Shown here piece after piece: positions 1 to 10,700 of a DNA stretch of 64,000 bases. The translations under genes were made by a program, and so were the position numbers. The stretch is from NCBI RefSeq assembly GCF_002797815.1, contig NZ_PGFJ01000002.1:248001-312000 (forward strand). Reading direction: 5' to 3'. The notes beneath the pieces were generated by a model. That model worked only from the letters and a program-made list of their open reading frames with translations, was not told the DNA's origin and did no database searches. Each line of letters begins with the position of its first letter. Within the stretch, counting starts at the first letter, position 1. The DNA is from Mucilaginibacter auburnensis (lineage in GTDB: Bacteria; Bacteroidota; Bacteroidia; Sphingobacteriales; Sphingobacteriaceae).

Positions 1-34
1 GTACCATTCACAATCTAAATATAAATGCTAACTA

Positions 35-712
35 ATGCTATCACTTAAAAACATTTCAAAACGCTATAAAAACGGAAGTTCGCAGGTAACTATTTTAAAT
101 AACATTAGCCTGGAGGTTGAAGCCGGCGAGTTTGTTTCAATTATGGGGCCGTCCGGTTCAGGGAAATCAACCTTGCTTAACATAATAGGCATGCTTGATC
201 AACCTTCTGATGGGTTTCATTATTTTTTAGATGAGCCTGTTCATCAATTAAAAGAAAAGCAGCGCTCGGCTTTATATAAAAAGAACATTGGTTTTGTGTT
301 TCAGGCCTATCATTTAATAGACGAATTAAACGTTTATGAAAACATTGAAACACCCCTACTCTATCATGATGTTAAATCATCAGAACGAAAAGCTTTGGTT
401 GCTGATATGTTAGACCGGTTTCAGATAGTTGGAAAGAAAGACCTTTTTCCATCACAACTTTCAGGCGGGCAACAGCAATTAGTAGGCATTGCACGTGCGC
501 TCATCGTTAAGCCAAAACTTTTACTCGCCGACGAGCCTACGGGTAATCTCAACTCAAAACAGGGTGAAGAAATTATGCAGCTTTTCAGCAAATTAAATAA
601 AGAGGAAGGCATGACAATTATACAGGTTACCCATTCTGAAAAGAACGCTGCATATGGCACTCGTATTATTAATCTGCTTGATGGAACTATTGCTTCATCA
701 CAACAAATTTAA
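35..712 (+). CDS. ABC transporter ATP-binding protein (LolD/MacB type)
   Basis: Cytoplasmic ATPase that would power an export or lipoprotein-release type ABC transporter. Seen in the 225 residues: Walker A GPSGSGKS at 38-45, Q-loop Gln at 90, signature LSGGQQQ at 142-148, Walker B LLLADEP at 162-168, and a His in the H-loop near 200 (VTHS). Length and motif spacing fit the LolD/MacB/SalY subfamily. The outer-membrane TolC-like gene starts 1 nt after the stop, so the two are co-transcribed. The permease and adaptor expected with them would lie left of the window. The exact substrate cannot be read from sequence. Confidence 0.93.
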   Translation: MLSLKNISKRYKNGSSQVTILNNISLEVEAGEFVSIMGPSGSGKSTLLNIIGMLDQPSDGFHYFLDEPVHQLKEKQRSALYKKNIGFVFQAYHLIDELNVYENIETPLLYHDVKSSERKALVADMLDRFQIVGKKDLFPSQLSGGQQQLVGIARALIVKPKLLLADEPTGNLNSKQGEEIMQLFSKLNKEEGMTIIQVTHSEKNAAYGTRIINLLDGTIASSQQI

Positions 713-713
713 T

Positions 714-2156
714 ATGGGCAGGCTAAGAAAATACGAATTATTGATCGCATTTGCGTTGGGCGGCAAAATATCGTATGCTCAGCAAACAGCTGATTCTGTT
801 CTGACTTTGCAACAATGTATTGATATTGGAATAAAAAACAATTTGCAGGTCAAACAAACTGCTGCACAAACAGAAGCAAGCCGTATTTATTGGCAACAAG
901 CTAAAGAAAACCTTTTGCCCACACTTGGCGGCGATATCAACCATAGTTATAGCCAGGGCCGAAGTTTAAATCCGTTCACTAATGGTTATCTTGATCAACC
1001 TATTACTTCCGGAAATTATAATTTAAGCAGTAGCCTAACATTGTCAAGCGGGCTAACTTTACAAAACAGTATAAAGCAAACTGCCCTTGCCTACCAGGCC
1101 GGTAAAATGGATCTGGAGCAGGCAAAAAACGACCTTACGCTTAACCTTATCACGGCCTACTTTAAAGTTTTGAACGGCGAAGATCAGTTGGAATTGGCAA
1201 AAACTCAGGCTTCAGTATCGCAAAAACAATTGGAACGTGCAGAGGTGCTTGACAAAGATGGAGCCATATCTCCCCAACAATTGTATGACCTGAAGGGACA
1301 GGCGGCCACAGACCAGTTAAGTATTATAAACGCTCAAAATAGCATATCAATTGCAAAGCTTGATCTTTTACAATCACTAAATGTACCGTATAACAAAAAT
1401 ATAAAACTACAGCGCAAATTGAGTGATCAAATCACCGCGCGTTACCAGGAAACAGCTGAGCAGGTTTATAATACCGCATTAAATAACTTTGCATTTGTAA
1501 AATCGGGCACATTGAAACGGCAGAGCGCAGAACGCGCGTTAATGGTTGCCAAGGGCACACTATTACCATCATTGTACTTAACCGGCGGACTAAGCACTAC
1601 CTACTCAAGCGCTGCGCAGCGCTCAATACTTATCAACCAGAGTATTGAGCCTACTAACCAGTTTATTCAAACTGCTGGCGGCGGCAGGGAAACCGTTTAC
1701 ACAACACAATCAAATTATATTGGTCAGAATATTAATTACACAGATCAGCTAAGAAACAACTATCGCACCTTTATAGGTATTGGCTTAAGTGTACCTATAC
1801 TTAATGCTTTTCAAAACAGGAACAAGGTATCGTTAGCTAAGATCAACCTGCAAACGGCTAAAGATGTTGAACAGACCAATCAGCTACAGCTAAAGGTTAA
1901 TATTGATAAAGCTTACGAGAATATGAATATGGCTTTTGATCGTTATCAGCTGCTTTTAATTCAAACTGATGCTTTTACTGAGTCATTCCGTATAGCAGAG
2001 AATCGTTTCAACGCGGGAGCGATAACTTCTGTTGATTTTTTAATTGTTAAAGGCAATTTAGACAGGGCTCGTACTAACCTCGTCAATGCCCGCTATGATT
2101 ATTTGATACGCACCCGAATTTTAGATTACTACACTGGGCAGTTAGAAGTATATTAA
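714..2156 (+). CDS. TolC family outer membrane efflux protein
   Basis: Outer-membrane channel component of a tripartite efflux system. I chose ATG 714 because it gives a Sec-type signal peptide (MGRLRKYELLIAFALGG, cleavage near SYAQQ) and follows the ABC stop at once; an upstream in-frame ATG at 654 would overlap the ABC gene. The 480-residue product has the two coiled, Gln/Asn/Ala-rich repeats of the OEP family, with LTLQQCIDIGIKNN near the mature N-terminus and FNAGAITSVDFL near the C-terminal repeat. Partner of the ABC ATPase just upstream. Confidence 0.92.
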   Translation: MGRLRKYELLIAFALGGKISYAQQTADSVLTLQQCIDIGIKNNLQVKQTAAQTEASRIYWQQAKENLLPTLGGDINHSYSQGRSLNPFTNGYLDQPITSGNYNLSSSLTLSSGLTLQNSIKQTALAYQAGKMDLEQAKNDLTLNLITAYFKVLNGEDQLELAKTQASVSQKQLERAEVLDKDGAISPQQLYDLKGQAATDQLSIINAQNSISIAKLDLLQSLNVPYNKNIKLQRKLSDQITARYQETAEQVYNTALNNFAFVKSGTLKRQSAERALMVAKGTLLPSLYLTGGLSTTYSSAAQRSILINQSIEPTNQFIQTAGGGRETVYTTQSNYIGQNINYTDQLRNNYRTFIGIGLSVPILNAFQNRNKVSLAKINLQTAKDVEQTNQLQLKVNIDKAYENMNMAFDRYQLLLIQTDAFTESFRIAENRFNAGAITSVDFLIVKGNLDRARTNLVNARYDYLIRTRILDYYTGQLEVY

Positions 2157-2213
2157 TTTAATCTTATGGGTTCCTGCGGCCACATATAAAAACCATCATT
2201 AATTTAAATATGA

Positions 2214-2221
2214 TAGCTTTG
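2214..2221 (+). promoter_or_regulatory. Bacteroidota -7 promoter element (TAGCTTTG)
   Basis: TAGCTTTG matches the TAnnTTTG -7 consensus of Bacteroidota primary sigma. It lies only 7 nt before the ATG at 2229, so transcription would begin at or next to the start codon and the mRNA would be leaderless or nearly so. No convincing -33 TTTG was found, so this rests on the -7 match alone. Confidence 0.45.
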
Positions 2222-2228
2222 TGCTATT

Positions 2229-3173
2229 ATGAAATATAAGTTAGGCGATTTTGTACGCTTTATTGATGAAAAGCTGGAAGGTTTTGTAACCAGGATTATT
2301 GACGAGCAAATGATTGGCGTGACCGGTGAAGATGACTTTGAAATACCGGTACCTGCAGCCAAGGTTACGCTTGTGCATGGTTACAAAAAGCCGGATGCTG
2401 TGTCAGAAAACCTCAGCAATCCTTTAGATGTCTCAATAGCTAATTTCAAGGCGAAAGGTATTTACTTGGGTGTTGTGCCCGACCCAAAGGCTAACTCCGT
2501 TGTACATTTTCACCTAATTAACGATACCTCTTTCCAGTTGTTGGCAACACTTGTTACTGAGCAACGCGGAAATAAAGGAGAATTCGCTGGCAATATAGCG
2601 TCTAACAGTGCTGAAAAAATCTACTCGGCTCAATTGGCTGATCTGCAGCTTTGGCCTAAAATGTTGATCAACATTTTGTACTTCACCAAACAACACCCGG
2701 AAATTCCAAATCCGCTAACATTTTCAGAGAAGTTTAAAGCCAAAGATTTTTCGGGAAGTAAAAAAAACCTGCCTATTATAAATCAGCAAGGCTGGCTCAT
2801 TAGATTAGATGAACCGGAACTGGTAATTGATGCAGATAAATTAAAGGAAAGCTTTTTCAAATCTGCCGAAGAGAAAGTAACCATCAGCAAGCCTGAACGC
2901 GAAGTTGACCTTCACATAGAAAAGCTTCGGGATGATCACCAATTTTTAAGCAGCGCAGAAATACTTGGTATACAGTTAAATCATTTCAACAAAGCGCTTG
3001 ATGCTGCTATAGTGAATCAAATGCCCGAAATAGTTTTTATCCATGGAGCTGGCAATGGCACATTACGCCATGAGATACAAAAAAAGCTGAGTAAGCACCC
3101 CAAGGTCCAAACCTTCATGGATGCCCAAAAAGAGAAATTCGGTTTTGGTGCAACAAGAGTATTGCTGAAATAA
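2229..3173 (+). CDS. DUF2027 and Smr domain protein
   Basis: 314 residues. The N-terminal part (KYKLGDFVRFIDEKLEGFVTRI, about 1-60) is a DUF2027-type small beta domain. The C-terminus from about 226 is a Smr domain starting VDLHIEKL, with the HGAGNGTLR nucleic-acid-binding loop at 272-280 and GFGATRVLLK at the end. Smr domains, as in MutS2 tails, bind or nick branched DNA or act on RNA. This standalone architecture is typical of Bacteroidota and its biological role is not established. It is monocistronic with its own -7 element just upstream. Confidence 0.88.
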   Translation: MKYKLGDFVRFIDEKLEGFVTRIIDEQMIGVTGEDDFEIPVPAAKVTLVHGYKKPDAVSENLSNPLDVSIANFKAKGIYLGVVPDPKANSVVHFHLINDTSFQLLATLVTEQRGNKGEFAGNIASNSAEKIYSAQLADLQLWPKMLINILYFTKQHPEIPNPLTFSEKFKAKDFSGSKKNLPIINQQGWLIRLDEPELVIDADKLKESFFKSAEEKVTISKPEREVDLHIEKLRDDHQFLSSAEILGIQLNHFNKALDAAIVNQMPEIVFIHGAGNGTLRHEIQKKLSKHPKVQTFMDAQKEKFGFGATRVLLK

Positions 3174-3261
3174 CGCTATAAATATCTACAGCTTTTCTTT
3201 TTAATGAATGAAGTAAAACCACTAACTATACTTGCTTGTAGTTATATAAAGTGTATAGTAT

Positions 3262-3687
3262 ATGGATAATTTACAGCGTTTTAAAGAATCACAAAAAAGA
3301 GATTACGAAACAGCTTTAGCAGAAATTAGGGCGGGTCGTAAAAAAAGCCATTGGATGTGGTATATCTTTCCGCAAATTGCTGGTCTGGGCGCTACAGAAA
3401 CGTCTCGCTTTTATGCCATCAAGGATATTGAGGAAGCAGGTGATTATTTGATGGATCAGGACTTGGGCTACAGGCTCACAGAAATATGTAAAGCTTTACT
3501 GATGTTGGAAACGAATAATGCAACTGCTATATTCGGCACACCTGACGATCTTAAACTGAGATCGTCAATGACCTTATTCGATGCTGTACCGGCCACATTT
3601 CCTGTATTTGGACAGGTGTTAGATAAATTTAATAATGGGCAGCGGGACGAACGTACACTGGCAATTTTGGCAAGTTCGCGTAAATAG
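3262..3687 (+). CDS. DUF1810 family protein
   Basis: 141-residue soluble protein. The family hallmark KSHWMWYIFPQIAGLG lies at about 28-44, preceded by LQRFKESQKRDYETALAEI; the remainder is alpha-helical and ends in an all-acid/base tail. Length is normal for DUF1810. No catalytic function is known for the family. It stands alone between the Smr gene and the deacetylase-like gene on the same strand, with short gaps, so weak co-transcription is possible. Confidence 0.88.
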   Translation: MDNLQRFKESQKRDYETALAEIRAGRKKSHWMWYIFPQIAGLGATETSRFYAIKDIEEAGDYLMDQDLGYRLTEICKALLMLETNNATAIFGTPDDLKLRSSMTLFDAVPATFPVFGQVLDKFNNGQRDERTLAILASSRK

Positions 3688-3744
3688 ACGAGGTTACATA
3701 AAAACCTGCACAGATAGTATGTTCAAATTACTGATATTTGAGAC

Positions 3745-4719
3745 ATGATTTCCTTTGCTTATCGTTACACAGTTGTTTTGTTCCTTTTGTTATTATGCTG
3801 TTCGGTTAATGCCCAAACTATATCAAATTACCGTACTTACTACGCCTATGCATCTGCGGGCAGTAAACAAATTCTGGTGTTACGCCAATTTAAAAAGGAC
3901 GCTCAGGATTTTTTCTTAACCGTAGACCTTTACACTTTACAAACAAAAATTGTAGCGGCTTCTACTCTATCTGTTAAACCCGTTCAGTTTGAAATGCTGG
4001 AAAAGCTGTATGCGGGCACTCCATATTTCCGGGCTTTATCACAAGCCCGCAATACAAGCTTAAGCTTGCAGAATGCAGGTATTGTACAGGGATATCCTGA
4101 CGAAAAAGGCATAACATTAACAATAGACCTTTGTCCCTCACATAAACCACTTGATAGGGTGATATTTACATCACTTATTAATGAGTTTAAAAAAGTGGAA
4201 GCACCTGTACCTTTGGCGCTATCACTATCCGGTCGCTTTATGCTCACGCACTCGGCAGATATTAAATGGCTTAAAAGCATGGAAGTTGCCGGAGAATTGA
4301 ATATCACCTGGATCAATCACACTTATAATCACCATTACACACCAAATGTGCCCTTGCAGCAAAACTTTCTGCTCAAGCCCGGCACCGACATAAATTTTGA
4401 GATTCTTGGTACCGAGATAGCCATGCTGGAACATGGACTTACACCTTCTGCATTCTTTCGCTTCCCAGGACTGGTATCTGATCAGGCTGTGGTAGACAAA
4501 GTACTGAGTTATGGATTGATCCCTGTGGGAAGTGATGCTTGGTTGGCTAAAGGGCAACCTGCCAACCCCAGTAGTATCGTATTGATACATGGCAACGGAA
4601 ACGAACCGCTTGGTGTGAAGGATTTTCTGCAACTTCTCCAAAGCAATCGTAAAGCTGTACTTAACAAACAGTGGTTGTTGTATGATCTTAGAGAGAGTCT
4701 GGACGATGAGTTTAAGTAA
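3745..4719 (+). CDS. polysaccharide deacetylase-like (NodB fold) secreted protein
   Basis: 324 residues with a signal peptide (hydrophobic 9-20, cleavage near VNAQ). NodB-type motifs are recognisable but divergent: motif 1 reads TIDLCPS at 126-132 instead of TFDDGPS, so the first Asp (128) is kept but the metal-ligand Asp is Leu129. Motif 2 HTYNH at 192-196 is intact, motif 3 reads RFPG, and a late motif reads IVLIHGN. About 120 residues precede the catalytic part and match nothing I recognise. It may act on a periplasmic polysaccharide, but loss of one metal ligand makes activity uncertain. It converges on the SusE-like gene across a shared terminator. Confidence 0.72.
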   Translation: MISFAYRYTVVLFLLLLCCSVNAQTISNYRTYYAYASAGSKQILVLRQFKKDAQDFFLTVDLYTLQTKIVAASTLSVKPVQFEMLEKLYAGTPYFRALSQARNTSLSLQNAGIVQGYPDEKGITLTIDLCPSHKPLDRVIFTSLINEFKKVEAPVPLALSLSGRFMLTHSADIKWLKSMEVAGELNITWINHTYNHHYTPNVPLQQNFLLKPGTDINFEILGTEIAMLEHGLTPSAFFRFPGLVSDQAVVDKVLSYGLIPVGSDAWLAKGQPANPSSIVLIHGNGNEPLGVKDFLQLLQSNRKAVLNKQWLLYDLRESLDDEFK

Positions 4720-4790
4720 TAATCGTAATTTGACGACTTGCTTGACAGTTTTAATTTAACCGGCATATTTACCCGCGCTAAAAAAAATAA

Positions 4791-4820
4791 AAGGCCTGTA
4801 AATTTCAGTTTACAGGCCTT
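4791..4820. terminator. bidirectional intrinsic terminator
   Basis: Perfect 12-bp stem AAGGCCTGTAAA / TTTACAGGCCTT with a 6-nt loop, flanked by an A-rich run on the left and AGTTTTTT on the right. It lies between convergent genes (deacetylase-like on plus, SusE-like on minus) and serves both. Confidence 0.88.
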
Positions 4821-4898
4821 AGTTTTTTGTGATAGATTTAGGTATGAATATGTATCATCCTATCGCTCAATGGTAGCGAAAGGCTCGTTTGTTTATTA

Positions 4899-5909
4899 TT
4901 ATCTGGGAACTACTTCAAATACTTCTTTAGCCACTCCCCTGTCGCGCATTACCAATGTATCTTTAGTGTTGTATTGACGAGCTCCAACAGTTACCTGATA
5001 ATCGAGATAAAGTGCGTCGCGGTCTTGATCGCCCCAGCTTTTTTTCTCGCCTCTTTTAACAAACTGGCCCGTGCCCGTTGAGTTTACAGCTGCCGTGTTG
5101 GAAACTATAGTGCATTTGCCTGTATTATCAAATTGTAGCTTCAATGAAACAGGTACATTTGTTCCCGACTCATTTTTGAACGTTAAGGGCAGTTCCAAAT
5201 TAGAGAGGTCGATGGTATTGAGTTTTTTGATCTCATCGCTTTCAACATATTTATTCCTGCGCGATACCGTTTCGGTATTGCCATTGGTTACAATTACATC
5301 CTTGCCTCTTCTTAAGTAATTACCATCCCAGGTGTTAATATACTTTACAGCATAAAATGTATAGTCTTTAGGAATGGTGCCCCAGTCAGAACCAATTATC
5401 CTGTTAGGTGCAGTGAGTTGGGATTTACCGCGTAAAATCACATCAGCCCCTTCAACCGTACGCATAATTAAAGGAATTACATAATTACGTTTCAACGCTA
5501 AAGGATCCGCAAAAAAATCATCTGTAAGTTGAACTTCAACACCACCGGCCACAGCGCCTTTAGGTATAACTATTTTATTTGAAGCAAGTTTGTAATAGTT
5601 GGTTGGCATTGCCCTTACCTGGGTACCATCTTTATAATTAACATTGCTTACCATTGACTGATCAACTTCAAAACCGATAGTTACATCTTTTTTATTAGTA
5701 TAACCACCACCCCATGTTGCCATTATGCTGAATTTGCGTTGATTATCAAGCGTAGTATCAAATATATCCTCGCCCATGGTAATAGTTCTTACCGGGTATT
5801 GGTAAGAAAAGTAAACAGTACTTGTGTTGCTATCCGGAAATTCCCATTCGGCATTTTTACATGCCGAAAGGAAAAGTATGATAATTGATAAATAAAATAA
5901 ATTCTTCAT
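4899..5909 (-). CDS. SusE-like DUF1735 surface lipoprotein
   Basis: Last gene of the SusC/SusD operon. I start at ATG 5909: MKNLFYLSIIILFLSAC is a clean lipoprotein signal with lipobox LSAC (Cys17), whereas the longer reading adds a hydrophilic leader overlapping SusD. The mature N-terminal half (TVYFSYQYPVRTITMGED, VTIGFEVDQSMVSNVN) is the DUF1735 immunoglobulin-like region. The C-terminal half (INTWDGNYLRRGKDV) resembles the DUF5627 domain often joined to it. Such proteins sit on the cell surface and assist glycan binding. The ligand is not readable. Confidence 0.85.
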   Translation of the reverse strand: MKNLFYLSIIILFLSACKNAEWEFPDSNTSTVYFSYQYPVRTITMGEDIFDTTLDNQRKFSIMATWGGGYTNKKDVTIGFEVDQSMVSNVNYKDGTQVRAMPTNYYKLASNKIVIPKGAVAGGVEVQLTDDFFADPLALKRNYVIPLIMRTVEGADVILRGKSQLTAPNRIIGSDWGTIPKDYTFYAVKYINTWDGNYLRRGKDVIVTNGNTETVSRRNKYVESDEIKKLNTIDLSNLELPLTFKNESGTNVPVSLKLQFDNTGKCTIVSNTAAVNSTGTGQFVKRGEKKSWGDQDRDALYLDYQVTVGARQYNTKDTLVMRDRGVAKEVFEVVPR

Positions 5910-5934
5910 GTTGTTGTTATTAGTAATACACGTT

Positions 5935-7746
5935 TTACCAGCCTTCATTTTGTGGTAGGTTAGAGAATTTTAATGTTTCAAAATAAGGTATCGGCCCATA
6001 GTACATGTAGCTTTGAAATGCACGTTTCTGGCTTTCAATTGCAAAAGGCCCTGTAAAATCATAAACTGTTTGTCCTGAAGCATTTTTGCCTGCAATACCT
6101 CTAATTGGTTCATTAAGCTTGGTTAAATCAAGCTTCCACCTTCTGATATCCCAAAACCTGTTGCCTTCAAAACAAAGCTCTAACCTGCGTTCGTTACGAA
6201 TAAGTTCTCGCATTGCCTCTTTAGAACTGATAGATGCTAAATAAGGGTCGGCGCTACCACCAACTCCGGCTCTTTTACGAATGGCTGCAATTACATTACG
6301 AGGTGTATAAGCAGCACCGGGTGCAGCACCGTCAGGACCGTAAGCTTCGTTAGCAGCTTCCGCATAATTCAGATATATCTCGGTATAACGTAGGCGTGCA
6401 ACATACATCATTTTAGTTTGAGGTGTTGCAGGATTAAGGTTAGTTGCTTGATTAAGCAGTTTACGCATGTAGTAACCTGTTACAGTTGATGTAGCTAAAA
6501 CTCCTACGCCATCATTTCCGGAAGTTGTTGAGATAGTTGTATTGGAAACACCAGCCTTGCTGCCATTTACTGTGATGTAAGCATCCATGCGTGGGTCACG
6601 ATCTTTGTATGGATTGTTTTTATCATAATTACCGTTTAGATCGTCTATTGGATACCCATTTTTCATAGGGAAAGCATCTACCAGGTTTTGAGTAGGGTTA
6701 AGACGCCCATTACCAAACAAAGACGGCGGGAAGTGTTGTTTCTCTATTGTACTGCTGATGTTGCTATGCGTAAGCGTACGCCCCCGCCAAATAATTTCGG
6801 GCGGATTAGAACCATTAGCTATAGCGCTAATTTCTGACGAATTGTTATAAAACGTCCAACCGTTTGCCGGCAAACCAGCAATGCCGTTGTTCAAATTGAT
6901 AAGGTCCGCAGCTGCTAATGCCGCTTTCTGCCAGCTATCTCCCTCACCGTTTAAAAAAGCAGGACTTGCCGCCATTAAGCTTACTCTTGAACGGAAAGCT
7001 TTCACAATTCGGCCGTTAACCCTGCCCCTAAAAAACATACCCATAACCCTGTTATAGCTTGCTATTGAAGTAATGCCTTGTGCCGCGTATTTAGCAGGTA
7101 TAACACCGGTATTTACGTTTAGATCATTGTAGTCTGTAGGTAACATATCCTCTGCTGCCTGCATGTCCTTATAAATAAAGTCAACGTATTCTTTATACTC
7201 TGCTCGGGGTAAATTGTAGTCTGTGATCTCCTCAGATGGCTTTGACAAAATTGGTAATCCCATAAGTTTGCCACCAACTTTTCCGCCATGAGCCTGAAGT
7301 AAAAAATACATAAAAATTGCGCGCAAACCATGCGCTTCGCCTTTTATACGCATTTTAAACAGTTTAGAAGCTTGCTCCTCTTCTGCCCATTTTACTTTGT
7401 CGGCTTCAGCTAAAATAAGGTTTAGGTAAAGTATCGCATTGTGTCCCCGTGTCCAAAAGTCCATGGCGTTATTGTCCTTTCTCCATTGGCCGGTTGCCAA
7501 AGCATAAAAAACATTTGTCGGATCATTTGACACAGCGTCATCAGTTGCCACATCGTTAAACCCATATACAAAATCATCGTAAGGCAAACGCAAGTAGCCG
7601 TTGGTAAGTAAGCCTGCGGCAAATCCGGGCTCATTGTAAATAATATCCTTACCGCGCAGGTTCTCATTTGCGGGATCGATCAGATCTTTTTTGCAACCAG
7701 CAGAAAATACCGTGATCAGTAATATTAATATTGCTATTTTTTTCAT
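5935..7746 (-). CDS. SusD/RagB family nutrient-binding lipoprotein (second pair)
   Basis: 603-residue surface lipoprotein that caps the neighbouring SusC transporter. Signal MKKIAILILLITVFSAGC has lipobox SAGC (Cys18). SusD landmarks are present: NTGVIPAKYAAQGI in the TPR-like region, the PRNVIAAIRKRAG stretch, IRNERRLELCFEGNRFWDIRRWK near residue 520, and a C-terminal NEGW. It lies 21 bp after the SusC gene and overlaps the upstream part of the SusE-like reading frame. One of two SusD proteins in the operon, clearly divergent from the other. Confidence 0.95.
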   Translation of the reverse strand: MKKIAILILLITVFSAGCKKDLIDPANENLRGKDIIYNEPGFAAGLLTNGYLRLPYDDFVYGFNDVATDDAVSNDPTNVFYALATGQWRKDNNAMDFWTRGHNAILYLNLILAEADKVKWAEEEQASKLFKMRIKGEAHGLRAIFMYFLLQAHGGKVGGKLMGLPILSKPSEEITDYNLPRAEYKEYVDFIYKDMQAAEDMLPTDYNDLNVNTGVIPAKYAAQGITSIASYNRVMGMFFRGRVNGRIVKAFRSRVSLMAASPAFLNGEGDSWQKAALAAADLINLNNGIAGLPANGWTFYNNSSEISAIANGSNPPEIIWRGRTLTHSNISSTIEKQHFPPSLFGNGRLNPTQNLVDAFPMKNGYPIDDLNGNYDKNNPYKDRDPRMDAYITVNGSKAGVSNTTISTTSGNDGVGVLATSTVTGYYMRKLLNQATNLNPATPQTKMMYVARLRYTEIYLNYAEAANEAYGPDGAAPGAAYTPRNVIAAIRKRAGVGGSADPYLASISSKEAMRELIRNERRLELCFEGNRFWDIRRWKLDLTKLNEPIRGIAGKNASGQTVYDFTGPFAIESQKRAFQSYMYYGPIPYFETLKFSNLPQNEGW

Positions 7747-7767
7747 CGTAATTCTATTAGTTTCAAC

Positions 7768-10700
7768 TTATAAGGTTGCTTTTACGCCCAGGTTAAAAAA
7801 CGTTAACTGAGGAGCCGCTCCAATATTAGTTTGAAGTATCTTTCTGTTTTTAGAAATAGTTAACAGATCAAACCCGCTAACATACACGCCTAAATTTTTT
7901 ACAATTTTACTTTTGATAACTCCTGTAGGAAAATCATAAGACAACTGCACTTTTGATAAATTGATGTAACTGTTATCGTACAACCAGAAATCAGAATCAC
8001 GGAAGTTATTATCTCCGGCAGTAGTAGTTAGGCGTGGATATGCGCCTAACTGAGTTACTTCCCAATTACCGCTTACGTCTTTATTGATTATTGTTCTGTC
8101 TCTAACATATTCTGAGTACTTTCTCTCCTGGCGTACTCTGAAATAATCGTTCGTTTTATTGCCTTTTCCACCAGTTGCTCCATTAAGCAACATGAACAAG
8201 GTGAAGTTCTTCCATTTGGCGGTTATGTTTAAACCCAATATAAATGATGGTGTACTACGGGCTAAATAAACAATATCATTATTATCAATTTTACCATCAC
8301 CATTTTGGTCAACATACTTCAAATCTCCGGCTCTTAAACTTGATCCGGCTATACCTGTTTGCGAAGGGCTTGCGTTTATCTGCGCCTGGTTCATGAAAAA
8401 GCCGTCACTTTGCAATCCCCAGATACCATCAACCGGTTGCCCTACTCTTGATAAATAACTCCATTTGGCCTCATAAACTTCTCTCCGTTTTAAGGCTTTG
8501 TTATTGATGTAAGTTCCGGTTAAACCAACGTTTAAGCCAACCTGTCCAACTCGTTTGTTAATTGAAGCGCCAAAATCAAAACCGGTATACAGGTTGTTAT
8601 TATAATTTTCAATTGCGGGAATAAAGTTGGTTGAGCCAAATACAAAGTAATTTGGATATGCATTAGCATTCTTAAGCGGTAGGCCGTTCATTTCAATGCG
8701 ATAATACGAAGCGTTTACCTGCAACAATCTGTTAAACAATGTTGCATCAACTCCAAAGTTTAACTCTTTTCTTTGCACAAAAACTAAGTTAGCGTTAGCG
8801 CCTCGTAGTACGTTTGTACCATTTGACTGACGGCCTTCGTTAAATCTAAATGCGTCGCCATTACCATAGGCGCTTCTAAAGAGAAAATACTCTGTAAAAT
8901 CCATGTCGGTATGCAAAATACCGGCAGTGGCTGTCAACCTAAGGTCGTTAACTACAGAAGATTTTGCAAGGAATTTTTCTTTGCTCATTCTCCACCCCAC
9001 AGTTACAACCGGAGAAAATGCATTGCTATTTTGGGATTCAAGCTTTGCAGAATGAACATAGTTACTTGTAAAATCTACATAATATTTTTGATCATAGTTA
9101 TACCCCGCCTGAAAGCCCAGGTTTGCATTTCCATCGCCGTGATAAACTTCGGATATTTGCCTTAAAAATGCATTTACCAGCAACAAACCTGACACATTGT
9201 GAACTTTATTAAAGGTGTTTTTATAGTTAAACTGACCAGAGTAAAAAGTTACCAAACGTTGATACGCATCAGTTAGTGATCTGCCACGAGAAGCTTTATC
9301 AACCAAACCATAGCGTTGTATATTGGTAATTTTATCATTTGCATTCCAGGTGGCAACCTGCACAGAATAATCATTAATATTTTCTGATAAATAAAAACGA
9401 TTATAGTAATCTAATCCGAATACAGTATTAAAAGTTAAGCCTTTTAGAGCAGAACCCAGGTCAAAATTTAATCCGGCGTCGAACTGAAACTGCCGGGACG
9501 AATATTTTTCTAACCCTTGCGTGTACAGTGCGCCAAATGGCGTGGTTGTCATATCCTGGCGGCCACCCACTAAATACTGGCCATCAACAAGAAAAGGGCT
9601 ATCTTTAAACGTTTGCCATTTTGGATCATTTGGGTTTTCAACTGCAGATAGTGGTATTAACGGAGCGTACCAGTTTGGCCTTAATGTAGCCGCGTTGCCC
9701 CAATAGTTGCCTTTGGCGGTTTTGGTATCATAATAAGCCAAACTCGCGTTTATTTTACCTGTAATTGCTTTATTAAATTTAATATCAAGATTACCACGCA
9801 CATTGAAACGCGAAACGCCTTCGTCTTTGCCTGTACCAACATTTAATAACGAGCCTTGTTGGTAAAAGCCCATGTTGGCATAGAAACGCGCCTTTTCATT
9901 TCCACCTCTAAACTCAGCGGTTACATCTGCTCTGTTAACTGATTTTTTCAGGAACTCTGATGAGTAATAATTTACATCCGGATATCTGAAAAGGTTTTTG
10001 CCAGAAGCGGTGTTATTAATGGTCACATCGTCATACAGCGTTCCTGCACCATCATTTCTCCTCGCTTCGTTGTACAATGTCATATACTCGGCGGCGCCAA
10101 CATAATCAGGGTAACCTCTTGGTGTAAATACACCGGCGTTAAACCGTACTTTAAATGCATCCTGCCCCGAGGTACCACGTTTTGTAGTTACAATTAAAAC
10201 ACCCCTGCTGGCCTGGCTGCCGTACAGCGCAACGGCTTGCGCTCCTTTTAATAAGGTTATCTGGTCTATCTCAGTTGGTAGTACGTTGCCAATGTCGCGT
10301 GGCACACCGTCAACCATAGTTAGCGTACCGGAGCCCCAAACATTTCCATTAGTACCGTTATAACCTGGTAGAAAGGAAGATAAATAATCACTGGTTGACA
10401 TGTAATAATTTTTCTCCAGCATTTCTGCCACGTTGAAGTTAGATACACCACCTAATATCTCTGATCTGTCTTGCTTTTGAAAAGCAACCTGAACCTGATC
10501 TGCTTCAGATTTAAGTGTAATCAACTTCAGCGTTGTATCAGCATCTATAGTTAACGACTGATATCCCAGCGCAGTTATAACAAGGCGCTTACCAGGTGTT
10601 GTAATTATAGAAAATGCGCCTTCCTTGTCTGTATTGGTAATTTCATTCCCCAGGCTTATTACAGACGCACCCTGCACAGGCTCGCCTTTTGAGTTTTGCA

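Noticed and set aside
4225-4641. 138-residue minus frame inside the deacetylase-like gene
   Set aside because: Antisense to recognisable NodB motifs; no domain of its own.
4738-4977. 79-residue plus frame starting TTG after the deacetylase-like gene
   Set aside because: It reads through the terminator hairpin and the 3' end of the SusE-like gene; no start signal.
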